Made by a program: the position numbers and the translations under genes. Under the pieces are notes generated by a model. It searched no databases. It was not told where the DNA came from and was given only the letters and a program-made list of their open reading frames with translations. Below are positions 25,867 to 34,783 of a stretch of 64,000 nt of DNA, one piece after another. Position 1 is the stretch's first letter. Each line of letters starts with the position of its first letter. Source of the DNA: Calditrichia bacterium (GTDB lineage: Bacteria; Calditrichota; Calditrichia; Calditrichales; J004); assembly GCA_020635035.1 (NCBI GenBank), contig JACKAO010000006.1, forward strand, positions 284,307-348,306. The letters run 5' to 3'.

Positions 25867-27228
25867 TTGTTCGAGAAAATACTTATCGCCAATCGCGGAG
25901 AAATAGCACTCAGGATTATTCGTGCTTGTAAAGAACTAGGTGTTAAAACGGTTGCAGTATATTCAACTGCTGATGAAGATTCTTTGCATGTCCGGTTTGC
26001 TGATGAAGTCGTTTGTATTGGTCCTGCACGTGGAGCTGAAAGTTATCTTAAAAAAGACAGGCTAATTGCTGCTGCGGAGGTTACCGGAGCAGATGCTATC
26101 CATCCGGGATATGGATTTCTTGCTGAAAATGCTGAGTTTGCTGATATGTGCCAAACCCATGGTTTTAAATTTATTGGCCCTTCGGCAAAGGTTATTCGTA
26201 CAATGGGTGATAAAGCGATGGCCAAAGATTCAATGAAAAAAGCAGGAGTGCCAGTTGTACCGGGTAGTGAAGGTGTTTTGAAAAATGTTGATGAAGCACA
26301 AAAGCTTGCGAAAGAAATTGGCTTCCCTGTTATCCTGAAAGCCGTTGCCGGCGGAGGTGGTCGTGGAATGCGCATTGTTAATTCGGAAGCAGATCTTGAA
26401 ATAAATTATCAGATGGCCCGCTCAGAAGCAGAAGGCGCTTTTAGCAATCCTGATTTATATCTGGAAAAATTCATTAAAAATCCACGTCATATTGAAATAC
26501 AGGTTATGGCTGATCAGCATGGTAATGCTGTTTATTTAGGTGAACGTGAATGCAGTATTCAGCGAAGGCACCAAAAACTAATCGAAGAAGCTCCTTCGGC
26601 TGTTGTGTCAGATGAAATTCGGAGAAAAATGGGAGCAGTCTCTGTTACAGGTGCTCTTAATGTTGGTTATGAAGGTGCCGGTACAATAGAATTTTTATTG
26701 GATAAGGACAATAATTTTTATTTCATGGAAATGAATACACGTATCCAGGTTGAACATCCTGTAACTGAAATGATTTTTGATAAGGATCTCCTTAAAGACC
26801 AGATACGTGTAGCTGCGGGAGAAAAGCTTCCATATAAGCAGGAAGATCTTAAAATACTCGGACATGCCATCGAATGCAGAATAAATGCAGAAGACTGGGA
26901 ACGGAATTTTATGCCGAATCCGGGAGAAGTGACCAGTTTTCATGTTCCGGGCGGACCAGGAGTACGCGTTGATTCACACGTATATCAGCGATATCAAATC
27001 CCGCCATTTTATGATTCATTAATTGCAAAATTAATTTGTTACGGTAAAACGCGTAATGAAGCAATAGCCAGATTGAACAGAGCACTTGATGAATTCGTGA
27101 TTGAAGGAGTTAAGACAACAATACCGTTTCATAAAAAACTTATAAACAGAAAAGAATTTGTAGAAGCTGATTTTGACACTGGCTTTTTAGAACGCACTAA
27201 CTTACTTGATGCACAGGAGGCATTATGA
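25867..27228 (+). CDS. accC: Biotin carboxylase subunit of acetyl-CoA carboxylase
   Basis: The 453-residue enzyme carboxylates biotin using ATP and bicarbonate. It has the full ATP-grasp architecture: FEKILIANRGEIALRIIRA at the start, GYGFLAENAEFA, ATP site KAVAGGGGRGMR, catalytic ERECSIQRRHQKLIEE and EMNTRIQVEHPVTEM. The start is TTG with an unusually strong AAGGGAGGGG ribosome site. It overlaps gcvH by four bases (ATGA). Carboxyltransferase genes accA and accD are not in the window. Confidence 0.97.
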   Translation: MFEKILIANRGEIALRIIRACKELGVKTVAVYSTADEDSLHVRFADEVVCIGPARGAESYLKKDRLIAAAEVTGADAIHPGYGFLAENAEFADMCQTHGFKFIGPSAKVIRTMGDKAMAKDSMKKAGVPVVPGSEGVLKNVDEAQKLAKEIGFPVILKAVAGGGGRGMRIVNSEADLEINYQMARSEAEGAFSNPDLYLEKFIKNPRHIEIQVMADQHGNAVYLGERECSIQRRHQKLIEEAPSAVVSDEIRRKMGAVSVTGALNVGYEGAGTIEFLLDKDNNFYFMEMNTRIQVEHPVTEMIFDKDLLKDQIRVAAGEKLPYKQEDLKILGHAIECRINAEDWERNFMPNPGEVTSFHVPGGPGVRVDSHVYQRYQIPPFYDSLIAKLICYGKTRNEAIARLNRALDEFVIEGVKTTIPFHKKLINRKEFVEADFDTGFLERTNLLDAQEAL

Positions 27229-27602
27229 GCGTACCTTCAGAATTAAAATACACAAAAGATCATGAATGGGCTAAGAAAGAAAGTGATACTATTATTATAG
27301 GAATTACTGATTATGCTCAAAGCGAATTAGGTGATGTTGTATTTGTTGAACTGCCCGCTGTTGGCGATCAGGTGAACAAAGATGATTCGTTTGGAACTAT
27401 TGAAGCTGTTAAAGCCGTTGCAGATTTGTTCAGCCCTGTGTCCGGAGAAGTTGTAGAAATAAACGAAGGCTTGGGTGATCAGCCGGACATAGTTAATTCA
27501 GATCCATATGGCGAAGGCTGGATGGTAAAAATAAAAGTTGCTGATGATTCCGAATGGAATAGTTTAATGAGTAGTGAAGACTACACTCAGCATATTGGAT
27601 GA
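27225..27602 (+). CDS. gcvH: Glycine cleavage system H protein (lipoyl carrier)
   Basis: The 125-residue protein starts with MSVPSELKYTKDHEWAK and carries the lipoylated lysine at position 63 (GTIEAVKAVADLFSP), with the usual C-terminus. It carries the aminomethyl group in glycine cleavage. It is translationally coupled to accC, and none of gcvT, gcvP, lipA or lipB is here. Its co-expression with fatty-acid synthesis may reflect H protein's role as lipoate acceptor made from octanoyl-ACP; that is inference. Confidence 0.96.
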   Translation: MSVPSELKYTKDHEWAKKESDTIIIGITDYAQSELGDVVFVELPAVGDQVNKDDSFGTIEAVKAVADLFSPVSGEVVEINEGLGDQPDIVNSDPYGEGWMVKIKVADDSEWNSLMSSEDYTQHIG

Positions 27603-27635
27603 TCATTATTTAAATATTTTATTGGCTGAAAACTA

Positions 27636-28622
27636 ATGCCTAAAATACTTATAGCTGATGACAATAATGAGATGCTGGATACACTCGCCCGCATTTTTAC
27701 ACTATACGATTTTGATGTTGTAAAAGCATTGGACGGTCAACAGGCAATTGATAACGCGCTGCAAACCAGGCCTGATATAATAGTTCTTGATGGAGCAATG
27801 CCGGTGATGGATGGTTTTGAAGCCTGCCAGCATCTTAAAAAAGAAACTTCGACCAAGGATATACCGGTTGTTTTTCTCACCGCTAATTTTATGGAGCTTC
27901 GTGACAGAATAAAAGGTCTGGAGCTGGGGGCAGATGATTATTTATTAAAGCCTTTCAATTCCAAAGAGTTGGTTGACAGGATTAAAACAATTTTACACCG
28001 TGCAGACATAACAAGGCAGCTTAAAGAAGAAAACACGAAACTGGTTAAACATAATTCAATTATTGAGAATGAATTAAATCAGCTTCTTGAGAAACAAAAC
28101 ATTGACAATAAGATGTTTTCTGATCCAGTGACCGGTTTGTATGCCTATGATTTCTTTAAACAAAGAGCCGCGTATGAATTAAAACGTGCCCGGAGATTTC
28201 AACATGATTTATCATTAATAATTATCACTGTTGATAAGATATCTAAAATAAAAGAGAATCTCGGCACGCAGTTATTCAATTACATGGTTTTAAGGATATC
28301 TAATTTTTTATTAACGGAGACCCGGGAAGTGGATTTAATTTCTTTTGATGAGACAAAAGGCTTTTATATATTACTTCCGCAAACAGATCTGAACGGGGCA
28401 ATTACTAAGTCGGACAAAATTTACAAAAGACTTTGCGACCAAAATTATATTAGTGAATATATAATTGGTTCATTGGATTTTTCCAGGAAAAAGATGTCGG
28501 ATTTTTCTAAGGTTAAATTCATGTATGGCATAGGGCATCTGGGGATTCAAAAATCAACGGAAGAAATTGATTTTTTGTTCGAACTTGCCGAAACTGATAT
28601 GAAAGAAAAATTCTTACAATAA
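27636..28622 (+). CDS. Response regulator with a degenerate GGDEF domain
   Basis: In this 328-residue protein the receiver (1-120) is intact, with Asp8/Asp9, phospho-acceptor Asp52 (IIVLDGAMPVMDG) and YLLKPF. A coiled-coil linker (about 125-165) follows. The C-terminal domain keeps the GGDEF fold (DPVTGLYAYDFFKQRAAYELKRARRF) but has SFDETKGFYILLP where GG(D/E)EF should be, so it cannot be an active diguanylate cyclase. It may bind GTP or c-di-GMP or act through dimerisation. It lies 33 bases after gcvH and 46 bases before another response regulator. Confidence 0.88.
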   Translation: MPKILIADDNNEMLDTLARIFTLYDFDVVKALDGQQAIDNALQTRPDIIVLDGAMPVMDGFEACQHLKKETSTKDIPVVFLTANFMELRDRIKGLELGADDYLLKPFNSKELVDRIKTILHRADITRQLKEENTKLVKHNSIIENELNQLLEKQNIDNKMFSDPVTGLYAYDFFKQRAAYELKRARRFQHDLSLIIITVDKISKIKENLGTQLFNYMVLRISNFLLTETREVDLISFDETKGFYILLPQTDLNGAITKSDKIYKRLCDQNYISEYIIGSLDFSRKKMSDFSKVKFMYGIGHLGIQKSTEEIDFLFELAETDMKEKFLQ

Positions 28623-28668
28623 CAATCTGACAATTTAAATAAGGAAGTTCTCTTCGGAGTCTGTTATT

Positions 28669-29397
28669 ATGGCTGAAAAAATATTAATTGTAGATGATAA
28701 TCCAAGTGTACTTAAGCTTTTAAATATTAGCTTAAACAAGGCCGGATATGAAGTAATCGAAGCTGAAAATGGCGAAGAGGCTTTTGATATTGCAAACAAA
28801 GAATTACCGGATTTAATTATATCCGATATAATGATGCCGCAAATGGATGGTTTGGAGCTTTGCTGGATGATCAGAGAAAATTCACAGGTGCCATTAGTGC
28901 CCTTTATTTTTCTGACATCTTTTGACGACCCTGAGACAGAAGTTAAAGGCTTTAGAGCCGGTGCAGATAAATACCTCAATAAACCAATTGAGAGGAAAGA
29001 GCTTCTTGAACGTGTTGACGAATTGCTTAATCGCAAGAAAAAACTCAATGATATCGAAAAACAGGAATCTGAAAAGAAAGCATTTGCCGGAGATTTAAAA
29101 GATCTTTCAATTGTTGAACTTGTACAAATGTTGAATCTCAATAAAAAATCAGGTGTTCTTCACATCAGCGCAGAAACTAATGGTAAAATTTATTTAAAGG
29201 ACGGGCAGTTGCATGCGGCAGAATGCAATAATCTTTCTGGTGAAGAAGCTGTTTATAAGCTTGTTGAGCAAATTACAGGAAAATTTAATTTTGAAATAAA
29301 TGAAGTAACAAAAGAAAGAAACATTAATGGCTCAACAATGAATGTGATTATGGAAGCCTGCAGAATAATGGATGAAAGCAGGTTAAAGGATAAATAA
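28669..29397 (+). CDS. Response regulator with DUF4388 (PATAN) domain
   Basis: In this 242-residue protein the receiver (1-120) has Asp9/Asp10, a phospho-acceptor Asp in LIISDIMMPQMDG and the Lys in YLNKPI. The C-terminal DUF4388 domain (about 140-230) shows DLSIVELVQMLNLNKKSGVLHI and GQLHAAECNNLSGEEA. This domain is common in FCB and delta-type bacteria and serves in signalling, often with gliding or c-di-GMP systems. No histidine kinase is nearby. Confidence 0.9.
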   Translation: MAEKILIVDDNPSVLKLLNISLNKAGYEVIEAENGEEAFDIANKELPDLIISDIMMPQMDGLELCWMIRENSQVPLVPFIFLTSFDDPETEVKGFRAGADKYLNKPIERKELLERVDELLNRKKKLNDIEKQESEKKAFAGDLKDLSIVELVQMLNLNKKSGVLHISAETNGKIYLKDGQLHAAECNNLSGEEAVYKLVEQITGKFNFEINEVTKERNINGSTMNVIMEACRIMDESRLKDK

Positions 29398-29515
29398 CAA
29401 CTGAATGATACTTCATACCCCGTAAGTGAGAATTGTTTTTATAAACTGAATAATCTTCTGATTTCTCTTTGATAATTTCTTCAATGATACATTCGGGATA
29501 AACAAAGACATAAAC

Positions 29516-30442
29516 ATGTATAAAATACTTTTGTGTGATCCAATTTCTGAAAGTGCTATGCAGGTGTTAAGAGATGCACCCGATGTCTCTTTTACGGAAG
29601 CATATGGTTTAAGTGAAAATGAACTAATAAAAACAGTGCTTACATATAATGCGATTATTGTAAGAAGTGCAACAAAGTTAACGGCAAATATTATTGACAA
29701 GGCTGAAAATCTAAAAGCAATAGGACGTGCAGGTACAGGTTTAGATAACATAGATATTGATTTTGCTCAAAAGAAAGGAATACGTGTATTTAATACGCCC
29801 GGAACAAATGCCCCTGCTGTTGCGGAAATGACCATAGCCTTTCTGTTTGCACTGGGACGAAAAATTCCTTCAGCAAATATTAAAATGAAAAACGGCGAAT
29901 GGACAAAAAAAGAATATACAGGAATTGAACTTAATGATAAAAATCTGGGTATTATAGGATGTGGCACTATTGGCAAATTGGTTGCAAAGAAGGCAAGTGC
30001 TCTTGGAATGAATATTCTTGTTTATAATCGTTCTGAAATCCGGAATGCTGATTTTAAATTTGAACAGGTTTCTAAAGAAAAATTACTTCAGCAAAGTGAT
30101 TTTGTGTCGCTGCATTTATCGAAATCATCTGAAACACACAATATTATTAATAAGGATGATTTGAATAAAATGAAAAAGGGAGCATATCTTATTAATACGG
30201 CACGTGGCGGAATGATAAATGAAAATGATTTAATGGATGCTCTTAATTCATCCCAAATTGCTGGTGCAGCCCTGGATGTTTTTGATAATGAACCGAAATT
30301 TAACAAAGATTTAGCTACACACCCAAATGTGATTGCAACACCACACATTGCTGCTGCTACCAATGAATCACAGGAAAGAGTAGGTATACAGATTGTCGAT
30401 CAGGTGCTGGAATATCTAAGATCGAAATATATATTTTTATAA
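29516..30442 (+). CDS. D-2-hydroxyacid dehydrogenase, phosphoglycerate dehydrogenase-like
   Basis: The 308-residue NAD-dependent enzyme has the 2-hydroxyacid dehydrogenase fold: AIGRAGTGLDNIDI, NTPGTNAPAVAEMTIA, nucleotide site GIIGCGTIGKLVA and the catalytic Arg/Glu/His set in NTARGGMINENDL, ALDVFDNEP and PHIAAATNESQERVG. It lacks the C-terminal ACT or intervening domain of long SerA forms. It probably makes 3-phosphohydroxypyruvate for serine. A PdxB-like role in vitamin B6 is less likely because pdxST follow and need no such step. Confidence 0.85.
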   Translation: MYKILLCDPISESAMQVLRDAPDVSFTEAYGLSENELIKTVLTYNAIIVRSATKLTANIIDKAENLKAIGRAGTGLDNIDIDFAQKKGIRVFNTPGTNAPAVAEMTIAFLFALGRKIPSANIKMKNGEWTKKEYTGIELNDKNLGIIGCGTIGKLVAKKASALGMNILVYNRSEIRNADFKFEQVSKEKLLQQSDFVSLHLSKSSETHNIINKDDLNKMKKGAYLINTARGGMINENDLMDALNSSQIAGAALDVFDNEPKFNKDLATHPNVIATPHIAAATNESQERVGIQIVDQVLEYLRSKYIFL

Positions 30443-30468
30443 AATGCTTGATAATTTATAAGCGTTTA

Positions 30469-30497
30469 TTGACATATTTTTTTAAAAAAAATAAATT
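30469..30497 (+). promoter_or_regulatory. Predicted promoter of the pdxS operon
   Basis: TTGACA at 30469, a 17-base spacer and TAAATT at 30492 lie 31 bases before the pdxS ATG. The -35 is perfect and the -10 is weak (4 of 6), so this is a tentative call. Confidence 0.35.
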
Positions 30498-30527
30498 CGT
30501 TTTTTAACAACGAAGAGGAGTATTAGG

Positions 30528-31409
30528 ATGCTTGAAAAAGAATTTCAATTAAAAATTGGCTTAGCTGAAATGCTTAAAGGTGGTGTAATTATGGATGTTA
30601 CAAATCCTGATCAGGCTAAGATAGCAGAAGATGCCGGTGCTGTTGCAGTTATGGCTTTGGAACGAATTCCTGCAGATATACGTGCACAGGGAGGGGTTGC
30701 ACGTATGTCCAGTCCCAAGATGATCAGGGAAATCCAGCAAGCGGTGTCAATTCCTGTGATGGCAAAATGCCGTATTGGTCATTTCGCTGAAGCTCAGGTT
30801 TTACAGGCATTGGGTGTAGACTTTATAGATGAAAGTGAAGTACTGACCCCTGCTGATGACATTAATCATGTCTGGAAGCATGATTTTAAGGTTCCTTTTG
30901 TATGTGGCTGCAGAAATTTAGGCGAAGCGCTGCGTCGTATTTCCGAAGGCGCTGCAATGATTCGGACAAAAGGGGAAGCAGGTTCTGGTAATATCGTTGA
31001 AGCGGTTCGTCATATGCGCAAGGTTCAGGGTGAAATAAAATCCATCCAAACCCTTGATAGCCATGAAGTTGTCGCATTTGCAAAAAATATTGGCGCACCC
31101 TTAGAACTTGTCATGTACATAAGAGAAAATGGAAAACTTCCTGTGCCTAACTTTGCTGCCGGTGGTGTGGCAACACCTGCTGACGCTTCGTTGATGATGC
31201 AGTTAGGAGCCGAAACAGTATTTGTTGGCAGCGGCATCTTTAAGTCATCTGATCCTGAACAGAGGGCAAAAGCAATTGTTACAGCAACAACCCATTACAT
31301 GGATCCTGATGCTGTTTGTAAAGCAAGTGAAGCTTTGGGTGATGCAATGCCCGGCTTGGAGATAAGTTCTATTCCGGAAGGTGAATTATTACAAAACAGG
31401 GGCTGGTAA
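30528..31409 (+). CDS. pdxS: Pyridoxal 5'-phosphate synthase, synthase subunit
   Basis: The 293-residue TIM-barrel enzyme makes PLP from ribose 5-phosphate, glyceraldehyde 3-phosphate and ammonia supplied by PdxT. Diagnostic stretches are GGVIMDVTNPDQAKIAEDAGA, ALERIPADIRAQGGVARMS, MAKCRIGHFAEAQVLQALG (catalytic lysine), EGAAMIRTKGEAGSGNIVEA and FAAGGVATPADA. GAGGAG precedes the ATG. pdxT begins on the base after its stop codon. Confidence 0.98.
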   Translation: MLEKEFQLKIGLAEMLKGGVIMDVTNPDQAKIAEDAGAVAVMALERIPADIRAQGGVARMSSPKMIREIQQAVSIPVMAKCRIGHFAEAQVLQALGVDFIDESEVLTPADDINHVWKHDFKVPFVCGCRNLGEALRRISEGAAMIRTKGEAGSGNIVEAVRHMRKVQGEIKSIQTLDSHEVVAFAKNIGAPLELVMYIRENGKLPVPNFAAGGVATPADASLMMQLGAETVFVGSGIFKSSDPEQRAKAIVTATTHYMDPDAVCKASEALGDAMPGLEISSIPEGELLQNRGW

Positions 31410-31979
31410 TTGTCCACTATTGGAGTATTAGCGCTTCAGGGCGATTTTGAAAAACATGCACAGGCTATAAATAAACTGGGGCATTCTTCTGTTCTTGTAA
31501 AAGATAGCGCGTCTTTGGTTAAATCGGATCGCCTGATAATCCCCGGGGGTGAATCGACAACAATGATCAAGCTGATTGATCGGCTCGATCTGCGTGAAGA
31601 TCTGGTAAAGTATGGAAAATCAAGGCCGGTCTTTGGTACTTGCGCGGGATTAATTATTGTTGCTTCTCATGTTGAAAACAGCGGTTTTACGCCACTCAGT
31701 CTAATTGATCTTAATGTGCGGCGAAATGCATATGGCAGACAAATTAATTCATTTATTGATGATATAACTTTAACTACTAATGGTATTGAAACATTATATG
31801 AAGCTATCTTTATAAGGGCGCCAAAGATAACAGGATGTGGAAATAACACAAAACCACTGGCTTATCATAAAAATGACATTGTTATGGCAGGCAATGAAAA
31901 TATACTTGTTGCAACGTTTCATCCTGAATTAACAGATGATTTAAGAATACATGATTTTTTCCTTAATCATTTTGGTTGA
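31410..31979 (+). CDS. pdxT: Pyridoxal 5'-phosphate synthase, glutaminase subunit
   Basis: The 189-residue class I glutamine amidotransferase passes ammonia to PdxS. It has IGVLALQGDFEKH at the start, the oxyanion region IPGGESTTM, nucleophile Cys in FGTCAGLI and the His/Glu pair in ATFHPELTDD. The start is TTG directly abutting the pdxS TAA. Its TGA overlaps the TTG of cutA. Confidence 0.97.
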   Translation: MSTIGVLALQGDFEKHAQAINKLGHSSVLVKDSASLVKSDRLIIPGGESTTMIKLIDRLDLREDLVKYGKSRPVFGTCAGLIIVASHVENSGFTPLSLIDLNVRRNAYGRQINSFIDDITLTTNGIETLYEAIFIRAPKITGCGNNTKPLAYHKNDIVMAGNENILVATFHPELTDDLRIHDFFLNHFG

Positions 31980-32344
31980 AATCCGATTATCCAATAGTTG
32001 AAAATATAAAGTGTGAAAATTTGGGAAGCGAAAGTATAATTATTTTTTGCACCACACCGGATCAAAAAACAGCACAAAAAATAGCTCAAAATCTGGTTGA
32101 GAATCATTTAGCAGCGTGCTGCAATATTTTAAACGAAGTTAAATCTGTTTTCAACTGGCAAGGCAAAGTGCAAACCGAAAATGAATGTTTAATGATTGTT
32201 AAATCTGTTTCTGATAAATTTAAACAAATTGAAAAAATGATCATTGAGCTTCATCCTTATGAAATTCCTGAAATAATAGCCACCGATATTTCTTTAGGCT
32301 CTGCTAATTACCTAAACTGGATAAAAGAAAACATCAGGTTCTAA
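31976..32344 (+). CDS. cutA: CutA1-like divalent-ion tolerance protein
   Basis: The 122-residue protein contains the CutA fold: IIIFCTTPDQKTAQKIAQNLVENHLAACCNI, KSVFNWQGKVQTENECLMIVKS, then HPYEIPEIIATDI. It begins with TTG, overlapping the pdxT stop by four bases. It has about 15 additional residues before the core. CutA proteins are trimeric; the link to copper tolerance is historical and the true role is unsettled. Confidence 0.92.
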   Translation: MKSDYPIVENIKCENLGSESIIIFCTTPDQKTAQKIAQNLVENHLAACCNILNEVKSVFNWQGKVQTENECLMIVKSVSDKFKQIEKMIIELHPYEIPEIIATDISLGSANYLNWIKENIRF

Positions 32345-32346
32345 GT

Positions 32347-33237
32347 ATGATAATTGATATTGCCAGTATTCTGGATGATAATAAATCGGGTTCTCTTACA
32401 CTCGCTACGAATATGTTGATGTTGTTTAAAGATTATTTAAATAAAAATATAGCGTCTGAAGTAAGCCCTGATGATCTGTTTGAAGAAATTCAAAAAGCTG
32501 CAAAAGCGGTTATTAAGCATCAGACAAACATGGTACTGCTTCGAAAATCAGGTTATAATTTCGTTAACTTCTTTAAAAGAATATATACTGATGAAATTTC
32601 AAGAACAGAGCTGATAGAGTCTTTACTCGGAAAGCTGGATTCACAAAACGAAGAGTTGCAGACAAACGCAGAGAATGTTGCTTTAAACGGATCAAAAATC
32701 ATTGCAAATTTTAATAAAATTTTGACTTATAGTAACAGCAGTGTTGTTTTTAAACTTTTTCAGAAAGCAACGGCACAGAAAAGAAAATTTGAAGTATATT
32801 GTCTAAAAAGCGATCCACCCGGGGAAGGACTCGATCTTGCTGAAAAACTAAGCAAAATGGATGTAAAAACAACCATTGTTCCGGATACCCAAGCCGGCAT
32901 AGTTATGGATGAAATGAACATTGTCTATGTTGGAGCCGACAGACTTTATGAAAATGGGTTTGTTAATAAATCCGGTACATTGGCAGTTTGTCTTTTAGCA
33001 AAGCAATTCAATGTGCCTGTCTATCTTGTATCAGAAACGTCAAAGATTTTACTTGAAAGTGAGCGCTCTATTAAAAGCAGTGAAAGGGATTCTAAAGAAG
33101 TCTATGAAAAAGAAAATGAAATATCTGTAATTAACAGTTATTATGAAAAAATCCCTTATAATCTTGTACAAAAAGTGATCTGTGAAGAAGGGGTTTTTGA
33201 AACATCTGATTTTATCAGCTGGCATTTGGGGGATTAA
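32347..33237 (+). CDS. eIF2B alpha/beta/delta-like (sugar-phosphate isomerase family) protein
   Basis: The 296-residue protein has an N-terminal helical part and a C-terminal domain with VVFKLFQKATAQKRKFEVYCLKSDPPGEG, VPDTQAGIVMDEMNIVYVGADRLYENG and NKSGTLAVCLLAKQFNVPVYLV. This is the pattern of the family that includes translation initiation factor 2B subunits, methylthioribose-1-phosphate isomerase and ribose-1,5-bisphosphate isomerase. In bacteria an isomerase or other metabolic role is more likely. The exact substrate cannot be read. It starts two bases after cutA. Confidence 0.8.
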   Translation: MIIDIASILDDNKSGSLTLATNMLMLFKDYLNKNIASEVSPDDLFEEIQKAAKAVIKHQTNMVLLRKSGYNFVNFFKRIYTDEISRTELIESLLGKLDSQNEELQTNAENVALNGSKIIANFNKILTYSNSSVVFKLFQKATAQKRKFEVYCLKSDPPGEGLDLAEKLSKMDVKTTIVPDTQAGIVMDEMNIVYVGADRLYENGFVNKSGTLAVCLLAKQFNVPVYLVSETSKILLESERSIKSSERDSKEVYEKENEISVINSYYEKIPYNLVQKVICEEGVFETSDFISWHLGD

Positions 33238-33240
33238 ATC

Positions 33241-33432
33241 ATGGTAAACGGGCTTTTTTTTACGGAATTAAAATCAAAAACTAATATTGAAATACCAACT
33301 GAAATTGCAAACGGATTATTGCTCCAGGAAGGTGATAAGATTGAAGTGAGCATAAAAAAGATAAAGACAAAACGCCTTGATATTAAAATTTCTCGTAATC
33401 CACTTGCAAAACTATTAACTATTTTGGATTAA
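33241..33432 (+). CDS. Small AbrB/SpoVT-like protein, possible antitoxin
   Basis: The 63-residue protein has IEIPTEIANGLLLQEGDKIEVSIKKI, the swapped beta-hairpin signature of AbrB/SpoVT/MazE-type DNA-binding proteins. The PIN-domain gene starts four bases after its stop, the arrangement of antitoxin then toxin in type II modules. It starts three bases after the eIF2B-like gene, so the pair is embedded in the pdx operon. Confidence 0.65.
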   Translation: MVNGLFFTELKSKTNIEIPTEIANGLLLQEGDKIEVSIKKIKTKRLDIKISRNPLAKLLTILD

Positions 33433-33436
33433 TTCC

Positions 33437-33877
33437 ATGAAGCGTAATAGTACAGTATTTATCGATGCATCTGCATGGCTTGCTATTGTTGATGAAAAAA
33501 ATATCCACAGCAAAATTGCCAGAGAATATTTCACACATTTGCTTAGCCAAAGCGCACGCCCAGTAACAAATAATGTGGTTGTTGATGAAGTGCTCCAGGA
33601 ATTAAAAACAAAGAATGATAGTCCGGCTGCAAAAAGATTTTTATCAGTATTGGATGAGAGTGTACTGTCTGTAAATCTACGTGTCGATTGGATTTCAAGA
33701 AGAATTCGTCGTATTGCACTTGAAAATTTTTTTAAAAGCAAAAACGAGAATCTAAAAATAAAACATTTTTATATTAACGAATCACTTAAGCGAAAAAAGG
33801 CAGATCTCATCTTTTCGTTTGATGAAAATTTAAAGTATTTTGATTTTCCGGTAATGCCGCAGACAAAGCAAGACTAA
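33437..33877 (+). CDS. PIN-domain protein, VapC-like
   Basis: The 146-residue protein shows the PIN nuclease pattern: first acid Asp10 (FIDASAWLAIVDE), second acid Glu51 (TNNVVVDEVLQEL) and the end motif LIFSFDENLKYF. The usual third aspartate region reads FYINESLKRKK, so activity is plausible but not certain. VapC toxins cut RNA, commonly tRNA or rRNA. It is paired with the AbrB-like gene. A plain housekeeping PIN nuclease is the alternative. Confidence 0.75.
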   Translation: MKRNSTVFIDASAWLAIVDEKNIHSKIAREYFTHLLSQSARPVTNNVVVDEVLQELKTKNDSPAAKRFLSVLDESVLSVNLRVDWISRRIRRIALENFFKSKNENLKIKHFYINESLKRKKADLIFSFDENLKYFDFPVMPQTKQD

Positions 33878-33888
33878 TTTTAGGATAC

Positions 33889-34728
33889 GTGAAAAGAATT
33901 CTTATCATTGGCAGTAATGATATTGCTACTGCTTCAGCACTCCGTTTATTCAGATCAGGGTTTGATGTCGCCCTGGTAAGTCTTGAAAATCCTTTAGACC
34001 TTTATCATTTTAGAAATTTTAGTACAGTAACCATCATTGGATCAAAGACAATAAGTGGAGTAAAAGCGCTTACATTTGCAGATTTTATTTATAATCTACC
34101 TGAAAAAACTACTATAAATCTTTTAGAGTTTATCGAATTCAGTTTCAAAAACAGACGCGTTCCTGTATTAACTAATAAAGATTGTCAGATTGTAAACATT
34201 GAATCTTTTGACTTTATTATTGTGGCTGATGCAGATTTATTTATAAAATTAAATTTTGGACAAATGACAAATGCGACTGTAATAAGTTGTGTTGAAAACT
34301 GTCCCGGATTAATCAATTATTCAATAGCAGTAAATAGTGACTTTTTAGGACAGGTAAAGTATCCATTTATTGATTTTCCTGATGCAACTAATAAGCAGGA
34401 TTTAAAATATGAGCCAGTTTATTCTGTAAAAGAAGGGGTTTTTGTTTCAGATAAAAACATCGGCGATACAGTAAAAAAGGGTGAAGTGATAGCGCATTTG
34501 AATGATCAAGTGGTCATTGCTGAAAATGAAGGCTATATAGACGGGCAAGTTAGAGATGGTGTAATAGTGCCGGAAAATGCTGAAATTGTTAGAGTAGGAG
34601 CTTATTCTAAAAGAAGTGATCACAAAATTTTACCGTCTTCATCTTTTGCGATAGCAGGAGGAGTACTTGAGGCTGTTTTGTACCATAATAAAAGTAATTT
34701 GAATAAATTGCGAAAAAAGGAACACTAA
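33889..34728 (+). CDS. YqeB/EF2563-like protein (selenium-dependent molybdenum hydroxylase-associated)
   Basis: The 279-residue protein starts at GTG with TAGGA upstream. It has RILIIGSNDIATASALRLFRSGFDVALVSLENPL, then FRNFSTV, a central region with DFIIVADADLFI, and a C-terminal part with GVFVSDKNIGDTVKKGEVIAHL followed by GVLEAVLYH. This order fits the YqeB family that accompanies selenium-dependent molybdenum hydroxylases, though the N-terminal arginine/glycine motif is altered. No hydroxylase or molybdenum-cofactor gene is nearby, so the function is open. Confidence 0.65.
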   Translation: MKRILIIGSNDIATASALRLFRSGFDVALVSLENPLDLYHFRNFSTVTIIGSKTISGVKALTFADFIYNLPEKTTINLLEFIEFSFKNRRVPVLTNKDCQIVNIESFDFIIVADADLFIKLNFGQMTNATVISCVENCPGLINYSIAVNSDFLGQVKYPFIDFPDATNKQDLKYEPVYSVKEGVFVSDKNIGDTVKKGEVIAHLNDQVVIAENEGYIDGQVRDGVIVPENAEIVRVGAYSKRSDHKILPSSSFAIAGGVLEAVLYHNKSNLNKLRKKEH

Positions 34729-34783
34729 AGGTTGACTGAGTAGTAAATTAACCTTAAATTAAATGCTCCGTTTTTAAATGAGA

